This document shows positions 15,906 through 24,864 of a DNA stretch of 64,000 nucleotides, piece by piece. Source of the DNA: Aldehydirespirator sp965219165 (GTDB lineage: Bacteria; Actinomycetota; Acidimicrobiia; Acidimicrobiales; Aldehydirespiratoraceae); contig CBDCMW010000002.1 of the NCBI GenBank assembly GCA_965219165.1, forward strand, positions 62,001 through 126,000, in the 5' to 3' direction. The position numbers were made by a program, and so were the translations under genes. Positions within the stretch are counted from its first letter, which is position 1. The number at the start of each line of letters is the position of its first letter. Under the pieces are notes generated by a model. The model did no database searches. It saw only the letters and a list, made by a program, of their open reading frames with translations, and had not been told where the DNA came from.

Positions 15906-17909
15906 ATGGCCAGCCCGTTCCATGTGATGCACTCCGTCTCGGCCGACCGCTCCGAGCTCGCCGGCAAGACGATCACCGCCGACACCCGGCGCCGGGTGTG
16001 GGCCTTCGCCCGTCCCTACCGCTCTGCCATCGTCGCCTTCGTCGTCACGGTCATCGCGGCCACATTCCTCGGGCTGCTGCCTCCGCTGGTGATCCGGGAG
16101 ATCTTCGACTCGGCCATCGCGGACGGCGACAGCGGCTACCTGAACCTGCTGTTCGCGGTGCTGATCGCCACTGCCGTGGGCGAGGCGCTGCTGTCGCTGG
16201 TGGAGCGCAGGCTCAGCTCCGGCATCGGCGAGAGCCTGATCTTCGACCTGCGACTGCGACTGTTCGACCACGTGCAGCGCATGCCGCTGGCGTTCTTCAC
16301 CCGCACCCAGACCGGCACCCTGGTGAGCAGGCTCAACAACGACGTGATCGGCGCCCAGCGGGCCTTCACGGGCACGCTCGGCGCGGTGGTCGCCAACATC
16401 ATCACGCTGGCCGGGACGCTCATCGCCATGTTCGTGCTGGAGTGGCGGCTCACCCTGCTCGCGGTGGTGATCCTGCCGGTGTTCGTGCTGCCGGCCCGGC
16501 GGGTGGGCCGGGGCCTGCAGGCCATCACCCGCGAGGGCATGAACCTCAACGCCTCGATGAACAACACGATGACCGAGCGGTTCAACGTGGCCGGAGCACT
16601 GCTGGTGAAGCTGTTCGGCCGCCATGACGACGAGGCCGCCGACTTCTCCGATCGGGCCGGGCGGGTGCGCGACATCGGGGTCCGCAGCGCCATGTACTCG
16701 CGGGTGTTCCTCATCGCCCTGACCCTCGTGGGGGCGGTCGGAACGGCCATGGTCTACTGGCTGGGCGGCCATCTCGCCATCGACGGCGCCCTCACGGCGG
16801 GCACGCTGGTGGCGCTGGGCCTGTACACGGTGCGGATATACGTGCCTCTGACGAGCCTGTCCAACGCCCGAGTCGACGTGATGACGGCGTTCGTGAGCTT
16901 CGAGCGGGTCTTCGAGGTGCTCGACACCCCCAATCCGATCAATGACGCCGACGACGCCCGCGAGCTGACCCGGTCGGGCGGGCGTGTCGAGTTCCGGGGA
17001 GTGAGCTTCCGGTACCCGTCGGCGGAGGACACGCCCGCGTCGCTCGGCATCGAGGCCTCCGCGGGACCCGACGGGAGCGGAAGGGCACCAACCGACCACG
17101 AACACACCGGGGACATGACCGGGGGCGTCCTGCCCGAGGTGCTGTCCGGCGTCGACTTGGACATCGCGCCGGGCCAGATGGTGGCGGTGGTGGGGCCGTC
17201 GGGATCGGGCAAGACCACGCTCGTGTCGCTGGTGCCGCGGCTCTATGACGTGACCGCGGGCGCGGTGCTGATCGACGGCGCGGATGTGCGCCGCCTCACG
17301 CAGGGGTCGCTGCGGGCCGCCATCGGCACAGTCACGCAGGATCCGCACCTGTTCCACGACACCGTGGCCGCCAACCTGCGATACGCCCGCCCGAGCGCGT
17401 CGGACGACGAGATGGCGGAGGTGTGCCGGGCCGCCCGCATCCATCACGTGATCGATGCCCTGCCGGACGGTTACCGAACCGTGGTGGGAGAGCGCGGCTA
17501 CCGGCTGTCGGGAGGCGAGAAGCAGCGTCTCGCCATCGCCCGGATGCTGTTGAAGGATCCTGCCATCGTCATCCTCGACGAGGCCACGTCGCACCTCGAC
17601 ACCGAGAACGAGGCCCAGGTGCAGGAGGCCCTCGACGATGCGCTGCGGGGTCGCACGTCGCTGGTGATCGCGCACCGGCTGTCGACTGTGGTGGACGCGG
17701 ACGTGATCGTGGTGCTCGACGAGGGGCGGATCGTCGAGTCGGGCACGCACGACGAGCTGCGCCACGCCGGGGGCCTGTACGCAGAGCTGTACGAGGGTCT
17801 GGTGCGGGCCGAAGCGGCCGAGCGGACCGACACACCCGAGCGGACCGCGACGCCGGAGCAGGCCGACACACCCGAGCGAGCCGACACACCGGAGCAGGCC
17901 GCATCGTGA
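15906..17909 (+). CDS. ABC exporter, fused membrane and ATPase domains
   Basis: 667 residues, starting at ATG 15906 behind AAGGA. The N-terminal six-helix exporter domain (residues about 20-320) is followed by an ATPase with Walker A GPSGSGKTT, signature LSGGEKQRLAIARMLL, Walker B AIVILDEATS and H-loop IAHRLST. An insertion of about 40 hydrophilic residues lies between the FRYPS strand and the domain core. The C-terminus ends in Thr/Pro/Glu repeats (TDTPER type, 18-bp units). Works as a dimer in the cytoplasmic membrane; substrate unknown. Its TGA overlaps the xseA start (GTGA). Confidence 0.85.
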   Translation: MASPFHVMHSVSADRSELAGKTITADTRRRVWAFARPYRSAIVAFVVTVIAATFLGLLPPLVIREIFDSAIADGDSGYLNLLFAVLIATAVGEALLSLVERRLSSGIGESLIFDLRLRLFDHVQRMPLAFFTRTQTGTLVSRLNNDVIGAQRAFTGTLGAVVANIITLAGTLIAMFVLEWRLTLLAVVILPVFVLPARRVGRGLQAITREGMNLNASMNNTMTERFNVAGALLVKLFGRHDDEAADFSDRAGRVRDIGVRSAMYSRVFLIALTLVGAVGTAMVYWLGGHLAIDGALTAGTLVALGLYTVRIYVPLTSLSNARVDVMTAFVSFERVFEVLDTPNPINDADDARELTRSGGRVEFRGVSFRYPSAEDTPASLGIEASAGPDGSGRAPTDHEHTGDMTGGVLPEVLSGVDLDIAPGQMVAVVGPSGSGKTTLVSLVPRLYDVTAGAVLIDGADVRRLTQGSLRAAIGTVTQDPHLFHDTVAANLRYARPSASDDEMAEVCRAARIHHVIDALPDGYRTVVGERGYRLSGGEKQRLAIARMLLKDPAIVILDEATSHLDTENEAQVQEALDDALRGRTSLVIAHRLSTVVDADVIVVLDEGRIVESGTHDELRHAGGLYAELYEGLVRAEAAERTDTPERTATPEQADTPERADTPEQAAS

Positions 17910-19327
17910 CCGACCTCACCGCCGGAGACCAGACCCTGACGGTGGGCGAGTTGGCCCAGGTGCTTCGCTGGACCTTGGACGAGGCCTTCCCTAGTGGCGT
18001 CTGGGTGGCCGGGGAGATCGACAGCCTCAGCCGGGCCCGCAGCGGCCACGTGTACTTCGACCTGGTCGAGCGCCCTGAGCACGCCGAGCCCGGCGCGCCG
18101 CCCGAAGCCTCGGTGAGCGTCGTGTTGTTCCGCGACGACAAGGAGCGGGTCAACACGACGATCAGGCGGCACGGCAACGCCATCCGCATGGCCGACGGGC
18201 TGAGGGTGCGCATCCAGGGGATGCTCGACTTCTACCCGCGGCGCGGGCAGCTCCAGTTGCGGATGACCGCCATCGACCCTACCCACACGCTGGGTGCTCT
18301 CGCCGCGGACCGTGAGGCCCTGCTGCGAGTCCTCGCGGCCGAGGGGGCGCTGCGCCGCAACGCCAGCACTATTCTCTCGCCGGTTCCGCTGCGGGTGGGT
18401 GTGGTGACGTCGATGGGTAGCGCCGCCCACGCCGACATGTTGCGGGTGCTGGACGGCAGCGGCTTCGCGTTCCAGGTGTTCGAGGTCGACACGCCGGTTC
18501 AGGGCACCGACGCCCCCGAGGCCATCGCGGCCGCGACCAGAGCCGCGGTCGGCGCTGGGGTCGATGTGGTGGTGCTGGCCCGCGGGGGCGGCAGCCGCAC
18601 CGACCTGGTCGCCTTCGACCATGAGCTGGTGGCCCGAGCCGTCGCCTCGTGCGAGCGTCCGGTGTTCACCGGCATAGGCCATGAGACGGACCGCAGCGTG
18701 GCCGACGAGACGGCCCACACCGCCTGCTCCACGCCTACGGCCGCGGCGGAGGCCGTCGTCCAGCTGGTCGAGGACTGGCTGAAGACGCTCGACGGCGCAG
18801 GCCGGTCGATCGCGGTTCGGGGTCGCCGAGCCCTGGCCGCGGCCGAGCACCGAACCGACAAAGCCGCCGCCGACACGGCCCAACAAGCACGGGCCGCGTC
18901 GCGGCGGGCCGGGCGCAACCTCGAGGCCGCGGGCCAGCGGCTCACCCAAACGGGACGGGCCGCCACCGCGCGCGCCGGGCGCAGGATGGCCGCAGTCACC
19001 TACCGGCTCGCCCAGGCCGGACCCGCAGCCGAGAGGAGGGGCAGGAGCCGCCTCGACCGGGCCTCGGCCCGGCTGTCGGTGGCGGGCCGTCACGAGATCC
19101 GCCACGCCCAGCGGCACCTGGACGCCATCGCCACCAGAGTGCGGGCCCTCGACCCGGCCCGGATCCTGCGACGGGGATGGTCGATGACCCGCCGTGACGA
19201 CGGGATGCTGGTGCGCTCGGTGCGAGATGCGTCGCCCGGCGACGGCATCGTCACCCATCTGGCCGACGGCGCGCTGGAGAGTACGATCCGTGCTCGGCGC
19301 GGCAGCAGCGAGGACCCAACCCGATGA
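17906..19327 (+). CDS. xseA: Exodeoxyribonuclease VII large subunit
   Basis: 473 residues from the GTG that overlaps the exporter stop. N-terminal OB fold (LTVGELAQVLRWTLDEAF, VWVAGEIDSLSR), then the catalytic domain with VGVVTSMGSAAHADMLRVL, LARGGGSRTDLVAFDHE and PVFTGIGHETDRSVADETAH, a long Arg/Ala-rich coiled-coil region and the C-terminal DPARILRRGWSMTR segment. With XseB it degrades single-stranded DNA. ATGA overlap with xseB shows translational coupling. Confidence 0.95.
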   Translation: MTDLTAGDQTLTVGELAQVLRWTLDEAFPSGVWVAGEIDSLSRARSGHVYFDLVERPEHAEPGAPPEASVSVVLFRDDKERVNTTIRRHGNAIRMADGLRVRIQGMLDFYPRRGQLQLRMTAIDPTHTLGALAADREALLRVLAAEGALRRNASTILSPVPLRVGVVTSMGSAAHADMLRVLDGSGFAFQVFEVDTPVQGTDAPEAIAAATRAAVGAGVDVVVLARGGGSRTDLVAFDHELVARAVASCERPVFTGIGHETDRSVADETAHTACSTPTAAAEAVVQLVEDWLKTLDGAGRSIAVRGRRALAAAEHRTDKAAADTAQQARAASRRAGRNLEAAGQRLTQTGRAATARAGRRMAAVTYRLAQAGPAAERRGRSRLDRASARLSVAGRHEIRHAQRHLDAIATRVRALDPARILRRGWSMTRRDDGMLVRSVRDASPGDGIVTHLADGALESTIRARRGSSEDPTR

Positions 19328-19566
19328 GCACTGAAGAGCCCACGCCCAGCCCCAGCGACGCCGAGGAGCCCGGCTACGCGGCGGCGATGGCCGAACTCGA
19401 GCAGATCCTGGAGGAACTCGAAGGCGAGGATCCCGACGTCGACGTCCTGGCGAATCGGGTCGAGCGGGCGGCAACGCTGATAGAGATCTGCCGCCGCCGG
19501 ATCACCAACGCCGGCATCCAAGTCGAAAGAGTCGTCGCCGCGCTCGACACTGACGCCGCGACATGA
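19324..19566 (+). CDS. xseB: Exodeoxyribonuclease VII small subunit
   Basis: 80 residues. GYAAAMAELEQILEELE and LANRVERAATLIEICRRRI form the two helices of this family. Partner of XseA, which it overlaps by four bases (ATGA); it in turn overlaps the prenyl synthase gene by ATGA. Confidence 0.93.
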   Translation: MSTEEPTPSPSDAEEPGYAAAMAELEQILEELEGEDPDVDVLANRVERAATLIEICRRRITNAGIQVERVVAALDTDAAT

Positions 19567-20630
19567 CCGTTCCCATCCAGGAGCCGGTAGCTCCCCCCGC
19601 AGAACTCAAGGCCATCGCGGCCAGGGTGCAGGCCCGCCTCGCTGAGATTCTCGCAGCTGAGCGCCGCCAGTGGGTCGCCTTGGATCCGAGCCTCGACGAG
19701 CCGCTCGGCGACCTGGCCGACATGATCCTCGGCGGGGGAAAGCGCATCCGGCCCGCCTACTGCCACTGGGGATGGCTGCTCGGCGGCGGGGACCCCGACG
19801 GCGACGGTGCGCTCGACGGCGGCTGCGCCCTGGAGATCCTCCACGCCTTCGCGCTGGCTCACGACGACGTGATGGACGCCTCCCCCACCCGGCGGGGTGC
19901 GCCCACGGTGTGGCGCAAGTTCGTGCAGCGCCACCGCGACAGGGGCTGGCACGGCGAGGATCGGCGCTTCGGAGAGGCGGCCGCAGTGCTGGTGGGCGAC
20001 ATGGCCATGGTGCTCGCCGACCGCACGCTGGGGCGGATGTCCCCCGAGACCCGCGCGGTGTGGGACGGGCTGCGCACCGAGCTGAACATGGGCCAGTACC
20101 TGGATGTGATCGGCTCGGCCCGGGGGAGCGCCACTGCGGACGAGGCCCGAAAGATCATTGAGCACAAGACCGCCCGCTACACGGTGGTGCGACCGTTGCA
20201 GCTCGGCGCGGCCCTCGCCGGACGGGCCGATCTAGCCGAGCCGCTGGCCCGCCACGGGCGTCCCGTCGGGATGGCGTTCCAGCTACGAGACGATGTTCTG
20301 GGCGCGTTCGGAGACCCAGCCCACACCGGCAAACCGGTCGGCGACGACCTGCGGGAGGGAAAGCCCACGCTGCTGATGGCCATGGCGAGGGCAGCCGCCA
20401 CCCCGTCCCAGCTAGAGGTACTGGACTCAGCCGGCTCCGAGATGGATGACGAGACGGTGGCCGCGGTTCAGCGGGTGATCGTCGACACCGGAGCACTCTC
20501 CAGCCTCGAGAACGAAATCGCGGAGCTGCTCAAGGAAGCCCTCGACGCGCTCGAAGCACTGCCCGACGTTCCCGCCGCCAAGGAGGCACTAGCGGCCACC
20601 GCCCGCTTCGTAGCGCTTCGCCACGCGTAG
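19563..20630 (+). CDS. Polyprenyl diphosphate synthase (IdsA/GGPP type)
   Basis: 355 residues. Condenses isopentenyl diphosphate with allylic diphosphates for isoprenoid chains. GGGKRIRPAYCHW, first Asp-rich motif HDDVMDASPTRRG (about residue 100), and second motif RDDVLGAFGDP followed by GKPVGDDLREGKPTLL. Chain length cannot be set from motifs alone; in actinobacteria such proteins usually make C15-C20 products. Translationally coupled to xseAB. Confidence 0.88.
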   Translation: MTVPIQEPVAPPAELKAIAARVQARLAEILAAERRQWVALDPSLDEPLGDLADMILGGGKRIRPAYCHWGWLLGGGDPDGDGALDGGCALEILHAFALAHDDVMDASPTRRGAPTVWRKFVQRHRDRGWHGEDRRFGEAAAVLVGDMAMVLADRTLGRMSPETRAVWDGLRTELNMGQYLDVIGSARGSATADEARKIIEHKTARYTVVRPLQLGAALAGRADLAEPLARHGRPVGMAFQLRDDVLGAFGDPAHTGKPVGDDLREGKPTLLMAMARAAATPSQLEVLDSAGSEMDDETVAAVQRVIVDTGALSSLENEIAELLKEALDALEALPDVPAAKEALAATARFVALRHA

Positions 20631-20711
20631 AGAGGCCGGTCGGGGGACCCGATGGCCCTGGGTGCGTTTCGCCTCCCGAACGGCTGCTGATGGGGCCGGA
20701 GACACAACTCG

Positions 20712-20739
20712 ATTACTATCGTAATGCTATGACAGTAAT
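20712..20739. promoter_or_regulatory. Inverted repeat upstream of DUF4143 gene
   Basis: ATTACTATC and GACAGTAAT form 9-base arms with one mismatch and a 10-base spacer in unusually AT-rich sequence. Possible operator for the gene at 20785. Confidence 0.4.
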
Positions 20740-20755
20740 AGATGGCCAATCTGTG

Positions 20756-20781
20756 CTTTAGATTATCATGATAATCTAAAG
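20756..20781. promoter_or_regulatory. Perfect 26-bp palindrome abutting a start codon
   Basis: CTTTAGATTATCA is followed directly by its reverse complement TGATAATCTAAAG. The palindrome ends three bases before the ATG of the DUF4143 ATPase, and overlaps its GAGG ribosome-binding site. A symmetrical site here suggests a dimeric repressor operator, or an mRNA hairpin that hides the start. Confidence 0.6.
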
Positions 20782-20784
20782 AGG

Positions 20785-21939
20785 ATGTTTCAACGGTTGC
20801 TGTTTCTGCCAGAGCCCGGGACGGAGACCTTCTTCTTGTGGGGGCCGCGGCAGGCAGGCAAGAGCACTCTGCTCAGGCAGCGGTACCCCGACGGCGTGTG
20901 GGTCGATCTGCTCAAAGCGGACGAGTTCCGCCGCTACGTCGCCCGTCCCGAGCTGCTGCGCGAGGAACTCGAGGCGGCGGGTCCCGAGAGGTCCCGCCAA
21001 GTGGTCATCGACGAGATCCAGAAGGTCCCCGCTCTGCTCGACGAGGTCCACTGGCTGATCGAGAACCGCGGGCTGCGCTTCGCTTTGTGCGGGTCGAGTG
21101 CGCGCAAGGTGAGGCGCGGCGCGGCGAACCTGCTCGGCGGGCGCGCCGTGCGCTATGAGCTGCGGGGCCTGACCGCCGGGGAGATCGGGGAGGACTTCGA
21201 CCTCGACCGGGTGCTCAACTGTGGATGCCTGCCCAACGTGTACCAGTCCGACCGGCCCCGGCGCCTGCTCGACGCCTACATCGCCGACTACCTGCGCGAA
21301 GAGGTAGCCGCCGAGGGTCTGGTGCGGAACCTGCCAGCCTTCTCGGACTTCCTCGACGCGGCCGCGCTGAGCGACGGTGAGCCCGTCAACTACTCGAACA
21401 TCGCCCGCGACTGCGGCGTGTCGGGGCCCACGGCCAAGGCGCACTTCGGCATCCTCGAGGACACACTGCTGGCGCGTTGGCTGCCGCGCTGGCGACGGCG
21501 CGCCAAGCGCCGCCTCGCCGGAGCTCCGAAGTTCTATTTCGAGGACGTCGGCGTCGTTAACCGCCTGGCGCGGCGCGGCGAGTTGCTGCGCGGCTCGGAC
21601 CAGTACGGCAAGGCGTTCGAGAACTGGATATTCCATGAGCTCTCCGCGTATGTCGCCTACCGCGAGCTCGACGAGCATCTGACCTACTGGCGGCTCCCCA
21701 GCGGCATCGAGGTCGACTTCGTGGTCGGCGAGATGCAGCTCGCGATCGAGGCGAAAGCGACCGCCAGGATCACCAGCAGCCACCTCAAGGGCCTCCGCAC
21801 CCTGGCCGAGGAGCATCCCGGCGCGGGCCGCAGGGTCGTGGTCTGCCTCGAACCCCGCCCCCGGCGAACCGACGACGGCATCGACATCATCGGCGCGACC
21901 GACTTCGCCCGGCGCCTCTGGCAGGACGACCTCGTGTAA
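20785..21939 (+). CDS. AAA ATPase with DUF4143 domain
   Basis: 384 residues. The N-terminal AAA_14 core has Walker A GPRQAGKST, Walker B VVIDEIQKVP and sensor CGSSARKV. The C-terminal DUF4143 part contains FYFEDVGVVNRLARRGEL, FENWIFHEL, GIEVDFVVG and AIEAKAT, the latter resembling a nuclease-like D...ExK pattern. These widespread ATPases have no settled function and are often horizontally spread. It stands alone between the prenyl synthase and decayed sequence, behind strong palindromes. Confidence 0.85.
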   Translation: MFQRLLFLPEPGTETFFLWGPRQAGKSTLLRQRYPDGVWVDLLKADEFRRYVARPELLREELEAAGPERSRQVVIDEIQKVPALLDEVHWLIENRGLRFALCGSSARKVRRGAANLLGGRAVRYELRGLTAGEIGEDFDLDRVLNCGCLPNVYQSDRPRRLLDAYIADYLREEVAAEGLVRNLPAFSDFLDAAALSDGEPVNYSNIARDCGVSGPTAKAHFGILEDTLLARWLPRWRRRAKRRLAGAPKFYFEDVGVVNRLARRGELLRGSDQYGKAFENWIFHELSAYVAYRELDEHLTYWRLPSGIEVDFVVGEMQLAIEAKATARITSSHLKGLRTLAEEHPGAGRRVVVCLEPRPRRTDDGIDIIGATDFARRLWQDDLV

Positions 21940-22659
21940 CCGCCGCCCACCGTCAGCCTCGACCCCCACGCGACGCCGCACCCCCATCGAATCTGCGCGG
22001 GTATTGCTTCTATACGACGCGAAACTCTTCAGATTCCGCTCACGGATCCGGTCGCGGGCGCCTGGAACAAGGCGAAGGGGACATCGGCAGGAAGGCACAA
22101 CTTCTGGACGTGCCGGAGAGGCAGCGCCTCCACGAGCAGGCTGGCGCGGACGAGCACCGGCGACGGCGACCGCTGGCCGTTCGTCCAGCAGCTCTATCGA
22201 GGCGACTTCGACACGGTTCTGGCGGAGCGGGTCACGCAGTTCGTCGACGGCGACGGCCTCGACGAACTGTTCGACGATGTGGCATCGTTCGAGGTCACGT
22301 CGGGCGCGCATCCCGACGAGAGCGCGGCCGCGCTGCTCTCGGAGATCGCCGACGATCCAGAGCCCGCCGTCCCGCCAAGCGTGCTGAGCCCCCTCGCCGT
22401 CATCAATCACGGCAATACGACGATGCAATCGACTCTGTGGTGGCCGCACCGGCTCGCCTCGCCGCCCGCGTCGATCGAGTCCAGGACAGCCCGCAGCCTG
22501 AGAATCCGGGGCGCGGTCGTACATCAGGCCGTCCGAATCGACCTATCCGAGCCGATCCCTCTCACTGCGCTGACTGGCGCGACGGAGCTCGGCGACCGCC
22601 CCGACGACTCCACCCTCGACGACACGAGGCACGGCTCCAGGACCGAGATGCCCGTCTAG
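21940..22659 (+). pseudogene. Open frame without start, possible protein remnant
   Basis: The frame following the DUF4143 stop stays open for 240 codons up to TAG at 22659. Its middle (about 22141-22410) reads WPFVQQLYRGDFDTVLAERV, TQFVDGDGLDELFDDVASFE and HPDESAAALLSEIADDPEP. It looks like real protein, but there is no usable start codon before it and the end is low complexity. The dispersed palindromic repeat at 21986 lies at its beginning. The family is not recognised. Confidence 0.3.
21986..22039 (+). repeat. Dispersed palindromic element R1, copy 1
   Basis: Shares most positions with 37784-37839 and, in reverse orientation, 56258-56310. The conserved core is TATACGACGCGAAACTCT, bounded by AATCTG and CAGATT inverted ends. 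Confidence 0.75.
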
Positions 22660-23000
22660 GCCCTGCCCGTCTAGGCCCTGCCCGGCCGCAACCGCGCCCC
22701 GCGCACCACAAGTTCGTGAAGGCTCACCTATTCATGCAGATTGCAAGTACTACTTTCAATCTGCATAGCAGCGACCGGTCGTCCGAACTTCACGATCGTG
22801 ACCTCGCATCGGTAGGTTGCGGACGGCAGGGGGAGAGCTGTGAGCACTGTGCGAGCTGCGACGCTGGTGGGGCCCGAGCGGCTGGAGCTGGCAGCCCGGC
22901 GCTGAGAGCCACGATGGAGCTGATCGAGTCGACCGGGTTCAAGCCCGAGGAATGAGCCAATCCGCACCTCGGGTCAACCCTGCTGAAGGTGTCGTGCCTC
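22660..23000. other. Intergenic region with decayed sequence
   Basis: A 15-bp direct repeat (CCCGTCTAGGCCCTG) sits at 22649-22680 and the inverted repeat at 22734-22766 follows. Short frames such as the one encoding VRAATLVGPERLELAARR (from 22840) look like start fragments of unknown genes. Confidence 0.35.
22734..22766. repeat. Perfect 10-bp inverted repeat
   Basis: ATGCAGATTG and CAATCTGCAT are separated by 13 bases (CAAGTACTACTTT). It may be a hairpin terminator or operator, or the end of a lost mobile element; it marks the edge of the lower-GC segment that follows. Confidence 0.5.
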
Positions 23001-24245
23001 CTATTTTCGCGATGGCTTGACGAATGGCAGTCTCGATAGAGAGACCGGAACATCGATCGGTTGTTCACTCTCATCCCATCTCAAGAAAACAGCATCATTA
23101 GAATCTTGGTGAGCTGGCAAGTGGGCGAACCCGACTATTTCCTTGAGGTTCGAACTCCAACCGATGCTCGTAGCGTATCCAGTTGCCCTACCCCCACTTA
23201 GCAGCTTCATGGGGGGGACGCGCCGAATCTTTCCGTTGACGATGGGCATCTCATCACGCTCCAAATATGACGATACAAGCTGACGCCAATCAACTCTCAT
23301 AGCCCACATACGACGTCCGATGTCCTTAGCCTGACCTTCCGCAAGGAGTACATTTCTTCCGACAAAATCACCCTTCTCGAAGTCCACAAAGCGTCCGAGA
23401 TTTATCTCGTAAGGCGATGCCCTATACGCATCATCTATCAGACCATAACTATGCGCCTTTACGACATCTGGACCAGCTCGTGCATAATCAATGGCGGGAA
23501 GCACCATGCCAGCCTCAACGCGAACGATGTCTTGAGACGCGTGCCCACACGGCTCGATCGAGGCCCCAGTAGGTGTAGAGACAAGCGCCTCCCAAACATC
23601 ATTTCCAGCTTCCGGGGGAACCCAGAACTCATAGCCTTTGACGCCCGTGAATCCCGTGCGCCAAACGTGCACCGGTGCCGAGGAGATTCTTGCTCGGCGG
23701 CCGCGTGAGAACTCTAGATCAGACCAGTATTGTCCGGTCGCTTCTTGGAGAATCGACAGCGCGCTAGGTCCTTGCAGTGCGAGAATCCCAAAGCGATCTG
23801 TGACGTCTTCAAAATCAACGTCTAGCCAACTGCGCTGCTCCGACAGCCATCGATTCATCAACCCTGCTGTGACGATGAAGTCAGTCTCGCTAAGTCGTAG
23901 CAGCATGCCTTCAACGATGACCTTCCCATGATCATCGCACCATGGTGTGTAGTATGCATGATCGATGGAAATCCGCGTCGCATCGCGCGGAATGAGTCGA
24001 TTGATGAAACGCTCTGCATCCGGCCCATGAATATGAATCTTGGCCAGAGGTGACTTGTCCTCCAGCATTGCAGCGTTACGGATTGCAGCAACTTCCACCG
24101 CGATACCGGCAAAGAACTCGGGCAGCGCATTATCACCCCAGGTCACCCAAGCTCCGTTCACATTCGCCATTCGAGCTGCAGCAGTGAAAGGACTAAAGGC
24201 GAATAGTCGATCAGTTAGTGGGGAACCAAGGAACTCTAGACTCAT
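23001..24245 (-). CDS. GcvT/DmdA-like folate-dependent methyltransferase 2
   Basis: 414 residues from ATG 24245, five bases from the end of the upstream XRE gene. GcvT_N layout: WGDNALPEFFAGIAVEVAAI, DATRISIDHAYYTPWCDDHG, FGILALQGPSALSIL, then VWRTGFTGVKGYEFWV, and a GcvT_C-like end (GFAHLPA). Such proteins move a methyl or methylene group from a methylated substrate to tetrahydrofolate. Base composition is about 50% GC, well below the surrounding 62-70%, suggesting recent acquisition together with the 3' part of the regulator. Last gene of the importer operon. Confidence 0.75.
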   Translation of the reverse strand: MSLEFLGSPLTDRLFAFSPFTAAARMANVNGAWVTWGDNALPEFFAGIAVEVAAIRNAAMLEDKSPLAKIHIHGPDAERFINRLIPRDATRISIDHAYYTPWCDDHGKVIVEGMLLRLSETDFIVTAGLMNRWLSEQRSWLDVDFEDVTDRFGILALQGPSALSILQEATGQYWSDLEFSRGRRARISSAPVHVWRTGFTGVKGYEFWVPPEAGNDVWEALVSTPTGASIEPCGHASQDIVRVEAGMVLPAIDYARAGPDVVKAHSYGLIDDAYRASPYEINLGRFVDFEKGDFVGRNVLLAEGQAKDIGRRMWAMRVDWRQLVSSYLERDEMPIVNGKIRRVPPMKLLSGGRATGYATSIGWSSNLKEIVGFAHLPAHQDSNDAVFLRWDESEQPIDVPVSLSRLPFVKPSRK

Positions 24246-24249
24246 CGGA

Positions 24250-24852
24250 TTAGATTTCCGGAGGCAGAACGACAATATTGAGAAGTCGGGCCTCATGATC
24301 TCCGCCGACCCACCGGTGAGGCACGTTCGCCACGAATACAATCGTGTCCCCAGCTTCTAGAGTCTCGACTCCGTGACCTTCAAGCTCGACGGAAACAGTA
24401 CCCTCTAAGACATACAGGATCTCGTCACCGGCATGTGTCCATGCAGGATCGCTTCTGAATCCGGGGGGCACGAGACACTCACGTATCTCCATACGTCGGC
24501 GCGGAGTCGATGTGAGCATCCGAGCAAGCTGCGGGGGCTCCGCGTCGTCAGCGCTGCCCCACACGCCCTCGTCACGCCGGACAACACTCACGATTGGTTC
24601 CGCGCCCTCAACTAGGAGTTCGGGTGCGGTAATCTTGAGTGCGCCTGCGATTCTGTAGAGCGCGCCCAGACTGACGTTCGTCAACCCGTTCTCGACCTGG
24701 CTCAGAAAACCGGTGGACAACCCCGTCTCCCGGGCTACGTCTGCGAGCGTCATTCCCCGGTCGGTGCGGACGAGGCGGATCCTCTGTCCGAGCAGCGCGA
24801 TGTCGACCGTTTCGCGTTCGCTAGACACGGCATCATTCCTTGTTCTCTGCAT
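24250..24852 (-). CDS. XRE-family regulator with cupin sensor domain
   Basis: 200 residues. HTH_3 domain near residues 20-75 (IRLVRTDRGMTLADVARETG, STGFLSQVENG, ISL-type spacing) and a C-terminal cupin_2 domain (AWTHAGDEILYVLEGTVSVE, ETLEAGDTIVFVANVPHRW). Members of this architecture usually repress catabolic operons and sense a small ligand through the cupin. Placed between the importer genes and the second methyltransferase gene, so the likely target is this operon. Confidence 0.85.
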   Translation of the reverse strand: MQRTRNDAVSSERETVDIALLGQRIRLVRTDRGMTLADVARETGLSTGFLSQVENGLTNVSLGALYRIAGALKITAPELLVEGAEPIVSVVRRDEGVWGSADDAEPPQLARMLTSTPRRRMEIRECLVPPGFRSDPAWTHAGDEILYVLEGTVSVELEGHGVETLEAGDTIVFVANVPHRWVGGDHEARLLNIVVLPPEI

Positions 24853-24864
24853 CGTTGCGCTCCT

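Noticed and set aside
17423..17905. XseA extension upstream to 17423
   Set aside because: It lies within the exporter gene; GTG 17906 overlaps the exporter stop and fits the family start.
22728..22967. Phd-type antitoxin on the minus strand (VTIVKFGRPVAAM)
   Set aside because: Only a short resemblance; the rest of the frame does not fit and no toxin gene is adjacent.
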